NCBI RefSeq assembly: GCF_011007365.1
Contig: NZ_WFKM01000002.1
Location: 558,001 to 622,000, forward strand
Direction of reading: 5' to 3'
DNA length: 64,000 bases
DNA from: Sphingobacterium sp. xlx-96
GTDB taxonomy: Bacteria > Bacteroidota > Bacteroidia > Sphingobacteriales > Sphingobacteriaceae
The notes under the pieces are model-generated. The model searched no databases. It saw only the letters and a list, made by a program, of their open reading frames with translations, and was not told the DNA's origin. Each line of letters starts with the position of its first letter. Position 1 is the stretch's first letter. Positions 45,390 through 53,460 of this stretch are shown here, piece by piece. The position numbers and the translations under genes are program-made.

Positions 45390-46058
45390 TTACGTCACTC
45401 TTTCTTTGAGCGCTCTCACTTCCAACGCTACAGCAGTGTCACTGCCATCGGTAATGGCAGAAGAATGAAAATAGACTGCAGCTGTTTCACGTAACACCTC
45501 CTCCACATTCGTCGAACGCAGACCTCCTCCTGGCATAATTACAATACGTCCCTGCGCAGCCTGTACTAAATGCTTCAGGTTCGCTAAACCTGCCATCACG
45601 TTAGGCTCACAACCAGACGTCAGTATAGTGCTAAATCCACAATTGATAACTTCCTCCAAGGCAATATCCATGTCGGCTACCTCATCGAATGCCCGATGGA
45701 AAGTACAAGGCAATGGGGCCGCTAAAGCAACCAGTTCTCTATTCTGAGTACGATTTACTGTATTATCCGCATTTAATATTCCAAATACAAAACCATCTAC
45801 CCCCAACTCCTTTATCCGAAGCAAATCACTTTTCATCTGGGCAAACTCGGCTTCATTGTAGACAAAATCTCCTCCCCGCGGGCGTATCATCACATTCATT
45901 GCAATACGGACAGCATCGCGCACCTCAGTGATATCTGCAATGCATGGAGTTGTTCCTCCCACCTCCATACCTGCACACAATTCAACCCGATCAGCGCCAT
46001 TTCCCTGTGCAATCAATGCAGATTTAGTATTAAAACTTGCAATCTCTATTTTAGCCAT
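45390..46058 (-). CDS. cutC: CutC family protein
   Basis: The 222-residue TIM-barrel protein has the CutC signatures GADRVELCAGMEVGGTTPC, VMIRPRGGDFVYNEAEF, VDGFVFGILNADNTV, TFHRAFDEV and ILTSGCEPNV. The family was named for copper homeostasis in E. coli, but that role is disputed. It overlaps the aspartylglucosaminidase gene by 8 bp and is the last gene of the GH20 operon. That context suggests it works in sugar catabolism here (inference). It has no signal peptide and is cytoplasmic. Confidence 0.93.
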   Translation of the reverse strand: MAKIEIASFNTKSALIAQGNGADRVELCAGMEVGGTTPCIADITEVRDAVRIAMNVMIRPRGGDFVYNEAEFAQMKSDLLRIKELGVDGFVFGILNADNTVNRTQNRELVALAAPLPCTFHRAFDEVADMDIALEEVINCGFSTILTSGCEPNVMAGLANLKHLVQAAQGRIVIMPGGGLRSTNVEEVLRETAAVYFHSSAITDGSDTAVALEVRALKERVT

Positions 46059-47040
46059 TTGCTTTTAAATATGAATTTGATTTAATCAGTTCGTTACCTT
46101 TTCTATCATACTTTGCATAATTGAACCCACCATGTATGCAAAAGGCGCCGTATTCGCCTCGTTTATTAAGGGCAATAAACCCTACTTGTATATTATCCAA
46201 TGTCTTTTTGCGGTTATGTGTAAATTTTACAATACGTTTCACAGCTTCCTCACACGCCTTTTGAGGGGCGTAGCCCTGCCGCATCAGTTCAACCACCAAA
46301 TGACTTCCCACCGTACGGATTACCTCTTCACCATGTCCGGTCGCCGTAGCTGCTCCAATTTCATTATCAACATACAGTCCAGCTCCAATAATAGGAGAAT
46401 CTCCTACACGTCCATGCATCTTAAAAGCCATTCCACTTGTCGTACATGCTCCAGAAAGATTACCCTGCGTATCTAATGCGATCATTCCGATGGTATCGTG
46501 ATTTTCAATATTTACTACAGGCTCATATTTAGCCGTTTTCAACCATTCTCTCCACTCCCTTTCAGACTCAGGAGTCAATAGATTTTCTTCCGGAAAACCC
46601 TGCTCTTTGGCAAACTGCAATGCTCCAGCACCCACCAACATCACATGAGGAGTCTTCTCCATAACAGCCCGTGCAACAGTGATAGGATGCTTAATACCCT
46701 CTAGTGCTGCTACAGACCCGATCCCCGCAAACTCGTCCATAATACAAGCATCTAAAGTTACCTTGCCATCTCTATCAGGCCGTCCACCATAACCAACGCT
46801 ACGCTCTGTCGGATCGGCCTCTGTAAATCGCACGCCTTGCTCAACAGCATCCAACGCCCGACCGCCAACGGCCAATACTTTCCAGGCCTCTTCATTCGCT
46901 TTCAAACCAAAATCCCAAGTCGATAAAACCACCGGCTTATTAAGGTTTTTAGAGGACATGCCCTGAGACAACTGTGGAGCAAGCCCCAGCGCAAGAGATC
47001 CTAAACCAATCTTATGTAAAAATTTTCTTCTAGAGTTCAT
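46051..47040 (-). CDS. N4-(beta-N-acetylglucosaminyl)-L-asparaginase (aspartylglucosaminidase)
   Basis: This Ntn hydrolase cleaves the bond between GlcNAc and asparagine, the last step in breaking down N-linked glycoproteins. The 329-residue precursor should self-cleave before Thr183 (NHDTIGMIALD), giving the new N-terminal nucleophile. The following GACTTSGMAFKMHGRVGDSPIIGAG is the family signature. The N-terminus MNSRRKFLHKIGLGSLALGL looks like a twin-arginine leader, so it may be exported folded to the periplasm. It begins 27 bp after the GH20 stop and overlaps cutC. The arrangement hexosaminidase, then GlcNAc-Asn hydrolase, fits sequential N-glycan breakdown. Confidence 0.94.
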   Translation of the reverse strand: MNSRRKFLHKIGLGSLALGLAPQLSQGMSSKNLNKPVVLSTWDFGLKANEEAWKVLAVGGRALDAVEQGVRFTEADPTERSVGYGGRPDRDGKVTLDACIMDEFAGIGSVAALEGIKHPITVARAVMEKTPHVMLVGAGALQFAKEQGFPEENLLTPESEREWREWLKTAKYEPVVNIENHDTIGMIALDTQGNLSGACTTSGMAFKMHGRVGDSPIIGAGLYVDNEIGAATATGHGEEVIRTVGSHLVVELMRQGYAPQKACEEAVKRIVKFTHNRKKTLDNIQVGFIALNKRGEYGAFCIHGGFNYAKYDRKGNELIKSNSYLKANG

Positions 47041-47067
47041 GACTTTTCAAATTCGTTATGTTTAAAT

Positions 47068-49323
47068 TTAGTAAACAGAAAGCTCATCTACAAACAACCA
47101 ACTGTCATTCCCCGCACCAGGATAACCTGCGGGGATTTTACCGACATGTTGTACCTCCACACGTACAAATCGGGCTTGTTGCGCCGTGAAATTGAGCTTT
47201 ATAGTACCGTTTGACGCATCGATACCTTCTTGTCCGATATTGGAGATTAAATCAAAGACCTTTCCATCATTAGAAACGTACACCTTTACTGCTTTGGGAT
47301 AATGGATCCAACTCCCTTTTTGATCCACTGCGTTCAAAGCCACGGTCGTAAATGCAAGAGGAGCTCCCAAATCGATCGTCGCTACGAGATCTTGACCATT
47401 AAAACCTAACCAGTCTCTTTTAAAATAATTTTTATTACCGTAGACACCATCCACGAGACTACCGATTCCATTTGCCGGATAACTAGGACTCGCTGCGTGG
47501 CGCAGGTCGATCAATTTACCGGTTGATTTACTGACTAGAAACTCCTGGCTCAACAGTGGGCTTTTCATCTTTCCTTTCGAAAAACTGGCCGCATTGATCC
47601 GCATTGTTTTGTCTACAGGTATAGGGTTTTGGTACAGTAAGCTCTGATCCGTCGGAATAGAACCATCTACTGTATATCGAATCATGTCCTCTTTACGAAC
47701 AGTCCCTAATTCAAAGTACATCTTTCCATCCCGAGGAACATTCTTGCCAGATACTTCAAAAATAGCTTTACTATAGTTTATACCCTTTTCTTCTAAGATA
47801 GCCATATGCGCGATCACACGTTTTTCAAAGGAGGGATAGGCTTTGGGTTGCGATGTCCCCCAACCGACCTCAGATAGGGCGAATAAACGTGGAAACAGCA
47901 TATACTGCACGTGGTTGAAGTTTGTTATATATTCTGTCCACATATTTGCCTGTGGGCCTAAGATATGTTTCGCTTCCTTTTGATTAAGTTCTGCAGGAAT
48001 AGGATTGAAACTATATGCCTGATCTAATCGTATCTCGGCACTGAATGCTAAAGGTTCAGACTGTGGGTTTCCTTGATAATAGTCAAAATACATATGACTT
48101 ACCGGAGTCATTATCGCATCATGCCCCGCTTTCGCAGCGTGGATAGCCCCCTCCATACCTGTCCAACTCATCACGGTAGCATCGGGAGCCAATCCTCCCT
48201 CTAGAATTTCATCCCAACCAATAATACGCTTACCTTTTTTATTGATATACTTTTCCATGCGTTTAATAAAGTAGGACTGTAATTCGGCTTCATCTTTCAG
48301 CCCTTCCTTCTTTATCAAAGCCTGGCAGTGTGGACAGGCTTTCCACCTTGTCTTTGGTGCTTCATCTCCTCCAATATGGATGTATTTATTTGGAAATAAA
48401 GTAATGACCTCATCTATTACATCTTCTAAAAGAGCAAAGGTTTCTTCTTTAGGACAAAAGATATCGTCCATCACACCCCAAGTCGTCCCTACCTCAAATG
48501 GCCCCCCTGTGCAGGATAATTCAGGATAAGCCGCCAAAGCAGCCTGCGCATGACCAGGCATTTCTATCTCCGGGATGACATCAATATGCAGTTTTGTCGC
48601 ATAGGCAACCACATCTTTAATTTGATCTTGGGTATAAAAGCCCCCGTAGCGACCATCTTTAATTTTTTCTATCTCATAATCAGTCCCGGGCGTCATTTTA
48701 CGGTAAGCACCGATTTCCGTCAGCTTCGGATGACTTTTAATCGTTATGCGCCAACCTTGATCATCTGTAAGATGCCAATGAAACGTATTAATTTTGTACC
48801 GGGAAAGATAGTCCAAATAATTCTTAACCTCTTGTGCTGTAAAAAAGTGTCGACAAACATCCAAATGCATACCCCGATAAGAAAACTTAGCGTAATCCTT
48901 TATTTCCAAATAAGGGAGGCTTCCCTTGGTTTTATTCTCTACGACAAGTTGCAAAAGAGTCTGAACGCCATAAAACGCTCCTCTGCCCGTAGCTGCGCTT
49001 ATAGCGACGCCTTCTTTATCAATTCTAAGTTCATAATAATCGTATTTATCTGCTGACGGTTGCGCTATTTTTACAAAGCGTATATTTCCCTTCTTCGCAG
49101 TTAACACCTTTATATCCGGTCTACTAATCCGTAGCTGCTCCACAAGGTAAAGAGCTTCATGAGGAAAAACAGAATTATTGACACGCCACTCTTTATCGAA
49201 AGACAATATACCATTTTCAGTTACCTGTAAATATTGCGGTCGAGGAATAAGATGTTCTTGTCCTTTGGTTGGAAATATAAAAGAAAACAGGATTACTATC
49301 AGCAAGAATTTATAATGTATCAT
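47068..49323 (-). CDS. Beta-N-acetylhexosaminidase, glycoside hydrolase family 20
   Basis: This retaining exo-enzyme releases terminal GlcNAc or GalNAc using substrate-assisted catalysis. It has a Sec signal (about 1-21), an N-terminal GH20b domain (IPRPQYLQV) and a catalytic barrel with YRGMHLDVCRHFF, FHWHLTDDQGWRI and the catalytic pair Asp320-Glu321 (HIGGDEAPK). A C-terminal Fn3/chitobiase-like segment follows, then a beta-sandwich (WLGFNGQDLVATIDLG, near the end) resembling an F5/8-type carbohydrate-binding domain. I chose the ATG at 49323 because a further upstream start (49341) would lie inside the promoter box at 49339-49346. It is the first gene of a leftward three-gene operon. Confidence 0.94.
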   Translation of the reverse strand: MIHYKFLLIVILFSFIFPTKGQEHLIPRPQYLQVTENGILSFDKEWRVNNSVFPHEALYLVEQLRISRPDIKVLTAKKGNIRFVKIAQPSADKYDYYELRIDKEGVAISAATGRGAFYGVQTLLQLVVENKTKGSLPYLEIKDYAKFSYRGMHLDVCRHFFTAQEVKNYLDYLSRYKINTFHWHLTDDQGWRITIKSHPKLTEIGAYRKMTPGTDYEIEKIKDGRYGGFYTQDQIKDVVAYATKLHIDVIPEIEMPGHAQAALAAYPELSCTGGPFEVGTTWGVMDDIFCPKEETFALLEDVIDEVITLFPNKYIHIGGDEAPKTRWKACPHCQALIKKEGLKDEAELQSYFIKRMEKYINKKGKRIIGWDEILEGGLAPDATVMSWTGMEGAIHAAKAGHDAIMTPVSHMYFDYYQGNPQSEPLAFSAEIRLDQAYSFNPIPAELNQKEAKHILGPQANMWTEYITNFNHVQYMLFPRLFALSEVGWGTSQPKAYPSFEKRVIAHMAILEEKGINYSKAIFEVSGKNVPRDGKMYFELGTVRKEDMIRYTVDGSIPTDQSLLYQNPIPVDKTMRINAASFSKGKMKSPLLSQEFLVSKSTGKLIDLRHAASPSYPANGIGSLVDGVYGNKNYFKRDWLGFNGQDLVATIDLGAPLAFTTVALNAVDQKGSWIHYPKAVKVYVSNDGKVFDLISNIGQEGIDASNGTIKLNFTAQQARFVRVEVQHVGKIPAGYPGAGNDSWLFVDELSVY

Positions 49324-49338
49324 GGCAATTCGTTTTAA

Positions 49339-49346
49339 CAAAACTA
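49339..49346 (-). promoter_or_regulatory. TAnnTTTG promoter element for the GH20-aspartylglucosaminidase-cutC operon
   Basis: CAAAACTA on the plus strand reads TAGTTTTG leftward, 16 bp before the preferred ATG. No clear TTTG box lies further upstream, so support is partial. Confidence 0.4.
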
Positions 49347-49396
49347 CTATTTCTAAATCGGAGTTTAAAATAGCAGTAAAACGTTATAGCATATTG

Positions 49397-49440
49397 ATAC
49401 AAAAAGAGCTATCATTATAGTATGACAGCTCTTTTTGTAT
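49397..49440 (-). terminator. Terminator after the Xaa-Pro aminopeptidase gene
   Basis: A stem of about 20 bp with one mismatch (49397-49416 with 49421-49440) carries AAAAAGAGCT/AGCTCTTTTT, so it provides T runs in both directions. It lies between the aminopeptidase stop and the GH20 promoter. Confidence 0.7.
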
Positions 49441-49480
49441 TACTTTAAGCGAAGTAAACGACCGAAGATCGCCTCCCCAA

Positions 49481-51256
49481 CTATATCGCGGTTGTTTTTT
49501 GTCTTAACCAAGTCGATTCGTCTTCATTTAACAATGGAGACAATTTTTCATAGACCCATTGGTTGTAATTATTAAGCCAATCAATATGGGTTTGATGGAG
49601 TAAACTTTTCTCAACCAGATCAGTGGCTATATAGCAGATGGTCAATGTCTCAAAATGCATAAAATCACCAAACTGTGAGCTTTCGTAATTTGACGTCAAC
49701 ACCAGGTTTTCAATACGTATTCCGTGTTTACCTTCGCGGTATAGGCCCGGCTCGATAGAAGTGATCATCCCCTCCTCCAAGGCAACGTCTACATTGGTCG
49801 GATTAAGCACCTGAGGCCCCTCATGCACATTCAAAAAGAATCCGATGCCATGTCCTGTACCATGTCCATAATTGCGCAAAGTCTCCCAGATGGGACGTCT
49901 TGTTATGGCATCGATCTGGTAGCCACGTGTACCTTGAGGGTAAATAGCCTGACTACCTTCTATTGTTCCTTTTAATACAATTGTATAGTCCTCCTTTTCC
50001 TCTTGCGTGATATTGCCCAGTGAAATAACCCGGGTTATATCTGTCGTCCCTGTACGGTATTGACCACCAGAGTCTACGAGCAATAATCCAGAAGATTTCA
50101 AAACATAGTTACTCGATGGTACAGCATGATAATGCGGTAAGGCTCCATGATCCAGATAACCAGCAATCGTATTAAAACTGATATCTACAAAACCTGGCTG
50201 CTCTGCCCTAAAACCTTGCAATTTTTCTGCAATCGAGATTTCGGAAAGTTCTTCCTTACCTAGGCTTTCTTCCAACCATTTGAAAAACCTCGTCATCGCT
50301 ACACCATCATTCACCATTGTATCGCGCATATGCGCTATCTCTACCTTATTTTTCAAGGCCTTCAAACTTGTAGAAGGGTTAAGACGTTCTATAATTTTCA
50401 CCCCGTTAGGAATGCTATCGTAAATAGTAAAACAAGTACGCTTAGGGTCGATGAGTATACTTTCTACCGAGAGACCTTTGACAAAATCGAAAGCTTTTAT
50501 ATAATCCTGTACCTGCACACCATATCCAGCTAGCTCTGTGACTGCTTCTGCGTCTAATTTTGACGTTTCAACAAACAAAATTGCGTCCTCTTTCGAAATA
50601 TATGCAAACCCTAAAACCACAGGATTACACGGCACATCCTGTCCTCGCACATTGAGCAACCAGGCTAAATCATCCAGCGACGACACAAAATGTCCTTCTA
50701 CACGCCACTTGTCTAACGCTTTCCGAACAGCGGTCAATTTTGATCCTGTGTCCTGTCCCGTAGTTGATGGATCTAACAGGTATGCTTTTACCTGAGGCAA
50801 CGATGGTCTCCCTTCCCAAATAGGGCTTAACAGATCCACGTGACCATCGACGACCATTCCTCGAGGTTCTAATACATTTTTCACCGTTTGGGCCACCAAC
50901 AAGGAGGCTAAATTGCCGTCAAACGCAATTTTAGTACCTGCTCCAAACCTTTGATCCAGCCACTCTACGTATTCAGCTGCATGCTGTACTTTCAATCGAA
51001 CCAATTCAAAACCAGTTCCTGCCAACTGCTCCGTCGCCTGAACAAAATAACGGGCGTCCGTCCACAGTCCAGCGAAATCCTGGGTGATCATTAAGGTACC
51101 TGCAGAGCCGCTAAAGCCCGAGGTCCATTCAATACATTTGTAACGTTCTGGCAAGTATTCACTAATATGAGGATCCGAAGAAGGGATAATATAGGCATCA
51201 ATACCTTGTTCCTTCATCAATCCACGAATTTTGGTTAATCTTTCTAAATGTGACAT
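49481..51256 (-). CDS. Xaa-Pro aminopeptidase (M24B family)
   Basis: This metallopeptidase removes the N-terminal residue before proline. The 591-residue protein has the two creatinase-like N-terminal domains seen in long, eukaryotic-type aminopeptidase P, then the pita-bread catalytic domain. Metal ligands are visible: two Asp in LVDSGGQYRTGTTDITR, His in GHGTGHGIG, and Glu in SIEPGLYRE and HGIRIENL. No signal peptide is present, so it is cytoplasmic. Its length fits the 590-600-residue group. It stands alone: a terminator follows it and a repeat-like gap precedes it. Confidence 0.95.
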   Translation of the reverse strand: MSHLERLTKIRGLMKEQGIDAYIIPSSDPHISEYLPERYKCIEWTSGFSGSAGTLMITQDFAGLWTDARYFVQATEQLAGTGFELVRLKVQHAAEYVEWLDQRFGAGTKIAFDGNLASLLVAQTVKNVLEPRGMVVDGHVDLLSPIWEGRPSLPQVKAYLLDPSTTGQDTGSKLTAVRKALDKWRVEGHFVSSLDDLAWLLNVRGQDVPCNPVVLGFAYISKEDAILFVETSKLDAEAVTELAGYGVQVQDYIKAFDFVKGLSVESILIDPKRTCFTIYDSIPNGVKIIERLNPSTSLKALKNKVEIAHMRDTMVNDGVAMTRFFKWLEESLGKEELSEISIAEKLQGFRAEQPGFVDISFNTIAGYLDHGALPHYHAVPSSNYVLKSSGLLLVDSGGQYRTGTTDITRVISLGNITQEEKEDYTIVLKGTIEGSQAIYPQGTRGYQIDAITRRPIWETLRNYGHGTGHGIGFFLNVHEGPQVLNPTNVDVALEEGMITSIEPGLYREGKHGIRIENLVLTSNYESSQFGDFMHFETLTICYIATDLVEKSLLHQTHIDWLNNYNQWVYEKLSPLLNEDESTWLRQKTTAI

Positions 51257-51839
51257 ATTTTTTCAACTAAATATCTTTCGCAAGTTAGCGATTTCTACCT
51301 CTTTACAGAACTTTGGACTGGCATTTCTTTTTATGTTTTTATTAACACATGAACTCGATTCTTATTTTACTGACTATCAATACTACTTAAACATTTACAC
51401 CCTTATGCAGGGTAGGCAATTACTTTTTCCGAAAAAAGTAATCAAAAACTCGCCGCTGTGCCGTATTGGCACTACGCTATTGCATCCTCCTGCTATAGCC
51501 AATCCGCTACTGCGTAAGCAGGCATCAAGGTCGAGTGCGCGCTTGTGTCGACTGATGCAACATTGGCGGCATTAGACTAAAATTTACAGCTTGGTGATGA
51601 ATCGAGTTCAATTTAAAAGATGCACTATACAATCAAATCCCTCAATTCTCGCCTCCAAAGTTTTGCAAAATTGAAAGAATAGAAATCCGTTGTTGCAAAA
51701 ATTTGAAGCGAGGAGATTTTTGCACACTTTTTTGCGGTAAAAAAGTATGAGCCCGTGCGGCTTGAGCACATAAAAGAAAATTTTAATTACATGCTCCCTA
51801 CCAGTCCATATAGCTAAATAGGGCTACGAATATAATTTC
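51257..51839. other. Gap with repeat-like sequences between the aminopeptidase and dacB genes
   Basis: No credible gene is visible. The gap contains the 261-bp element described separately and a second hairpin ACTTTTTT-GCGGT-AAAAAAGT at 51726-51746. The latter resembles the hairpin at 51419-51442, so both may belong to a dispersed repeat family. Confidence 0.5.
51350..51610. mobile_element. Candidate miniature inverted-repeat element
   Basis: TGAACTCGATTC at 51350-51361 and its exact reverse complement at 51599-51610 bound a 261-bp non-coding segment. Inside lies a hairpin ATTACTTTTT...AAAAAGTAAT (51419-51442). No transposase is present and I see no clear target duplication, so an REP-type or chance inverted repeat is also possible. 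Confidence 0.35.
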
Positions 51840-51847
51840 TATATTTG
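51840..51847 (+). promoter_or_regulatory. TAnnTTTG promoter element for the PBP4-type gene
   Basis: TATATTTG is an exact match 15 bp before the ATG at 51862, giving a very short leader. An upstream TTTG is not evident. Confidence 0.45.
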
Positions 51848-51861
51848 TCAAAACTCAAATA

Positions 51862-53289
51862 ATGATTATGAGCACTAAACACTATATCACTTTACTCTGT
51901 TCCTCTTTCCTATTTGTTACTATTACGCTAGCTCAATCGACACAGCAACACCTCCAGAAAGGATTCAACTCGTTCTTAGCCCAACCTAGTTTAACGAATG
52001 GTATAGCCAGTTTACATGTCATGGATAAAAGCACCGGAACTATACTGTTCGAGAAGAACAGTCAAATGGGGCTTCCTACAGCTTCGACTTTGAAAGTCAT
52101 TACTTCAATAACAGGACTAGACCTATTGGGTCCGGAATATACGTACAAAACTAAATTATATTATACAGGCACAATAGACAGCATCGGTGTGCTTCATGGT
52201 GATATCGTAGTTCAAGGATCAGGAGACCCCACACTGGGTAGCGATCGTTTTGAGCAGACGAAAGAACAATTGCTATTGGATAAATGGATAACTGCTATTA
52301 AAAATGCAGGTATCACAGCTATTGATGGGCGTATCATCGGCGACGACAGGATGTATAACGGGAATGATGTTCCAGGGGGCTGGATATGGACTGATATAGG
52401 TAATTATTATGGAGCCGGTATATCTGCGCTTAATTGGCGGGAGAATAAAGTTGGAATTAACTTTCAAAGTGGCACCCCCAATAAACCTGCTCCAATTGTC
52501 CAAACAACAGCAGATCTTTCTTACTTGCAATTGGTAAACACGGTAAAAGTGGGCAGACCAGGCTCTGGTGATAATGTATACGCCTACTCGGCACCCTATT
52601 CTGAAAAAATATACTTAAAAGGCACCTACGGTCAAGATCTTAAAAAGACCATTGAAATTTCTGTCCCGGATCCTGCCTTCGATTTAGCATTTCAACTCAC
52701 CAAGACGGCAAATATGGCGGGCATCCCCGTAGGTATGGAACCCACCACCGGTCAAAGACTAGTTGAACAAGACTCTATCTTTCCGCAGAAGACGGCTGAA
52801 CTATCCACACATATCTCACCAAAACTAATTGATATGGTGTACTGGTTTAACCAAAAGAGTATTAACTTATACGGAGAAGCTATACTGAGAAGCATCGCCT
52901 ACATCAGCGGAGGTAAAGTAACCACATCGGATGGAGCAAATTATCTACAAAAATTCTGGAAACAGAAGCTACAACTTAACAGCAGTGAGCTAGACATCAT
53001 AGATGGATCTGGGCTTTCGCCGCAAAACAATGTTACGGCAGCTGCCATGAACAAAATCATGCAATATGCAACAAGTAGGCCTTGGTCAGATTCTTTTGTA
53101 AAAAGTCTCCCTATGTATAATGGAATGATGATGAAAAGCGGAACCATCAGCGGAACACTCGGCTATACCGGCTACCATAAAGCTAAAGATGGGAAAGAAT
53201 ATACGTTTACGCTATTGGTGTACAACTACGATGGTAGCGCGTCAAAAATGCGTCAAAGTATGTTTAATCTTTTAGATATCCTGAAATAA
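51862..53289 (+). CDS. dacB: D-alanyl-D-alanine carboxypeptidase / endopeptidase (PBP4, S13 family)
   Basis: This periplasmic enzyme trims or opens peptidoglycan cross-links. The 475-residue protein has a Sec signal (about 1-25, ending ITLAQ), the active-site S-x-x-K at Ser75-Lys78 (TASTLKVI), a long inserted domain (QGSGDPTLGSDRF marks its start), S-x-N in NQKSINLYGEAI and the K-S-G triad in MMKSGTISGTLGYTG. This set and the insert match the S13 class. ATG codons at 51862 and 51868 are both possible starts. It is a lone gene with its own promoter box. Confidence 0.93.
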   Translation: MIMSTKHYITLLCSSFLFVTITLAQSTQQHLQKGFNSFLAQPSLTNGIASLHVMDKSTGTILFEKNSQMGLPTASTLKVITSITGLDLLGPEYTYKTKLYYTGTIDSIGVLHGDIVVQGSGDPTLGSDRFEQTKEQLLLDKWITAIKNAGITAIDGRIIGDDRMYNGNDVPGGWIWTDIGNYYGAGISALNWRENKVGINFQSGTPNKPAPIVQTTADLSYLQLVNTVKVGRPGSGDNVYAYSAPYSEKIYLKGTYGQDLKKTIEISVPDPAFDLAFQLTKTANMAGIPVGMEPTTGQRLVEQDSIFPQKTAELSTHISPKLIDMVYWFNQKSINLYGEAILRSIAYISGGKVTTSDGANYLQKFWKQKLQLNSSELDIIDGSGLSPQNNVTAAAMNKIMQYATSRPWSDSFVKSLPMYNGMMMKSGTISGTLGYTGYHKAKDGKEYTFTLLVYNYDGSASKMRQSMFNLLDILK

Positions 53290-53400
53290 TAGCATTAATA
53301 TTGCATATATTGAGAAACAGAATAATACATTTCCTCCATTATTAAAAACATAAGATGGCCGACAAACTCCAAATTCATTCTACATTAAGACGCAATTGTA

Positions 53401-53431
53401 TTGTGCATAAAGGTGATTTTATGTAGGTTTG
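53401..53431 (+). promoter_or_regulatory. Promoter of maeB
   Basis: TTG at 53401-53403 and TAGGTTTG at 53424-53431 are 20 bp apart, as in the Bacteroidetes consensus. The ATG follows 30 bp later. Confidence 0.7.
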
Positions 53432-53460
53432 TAGCCTTAAATTTGACACACAGATCTAAA

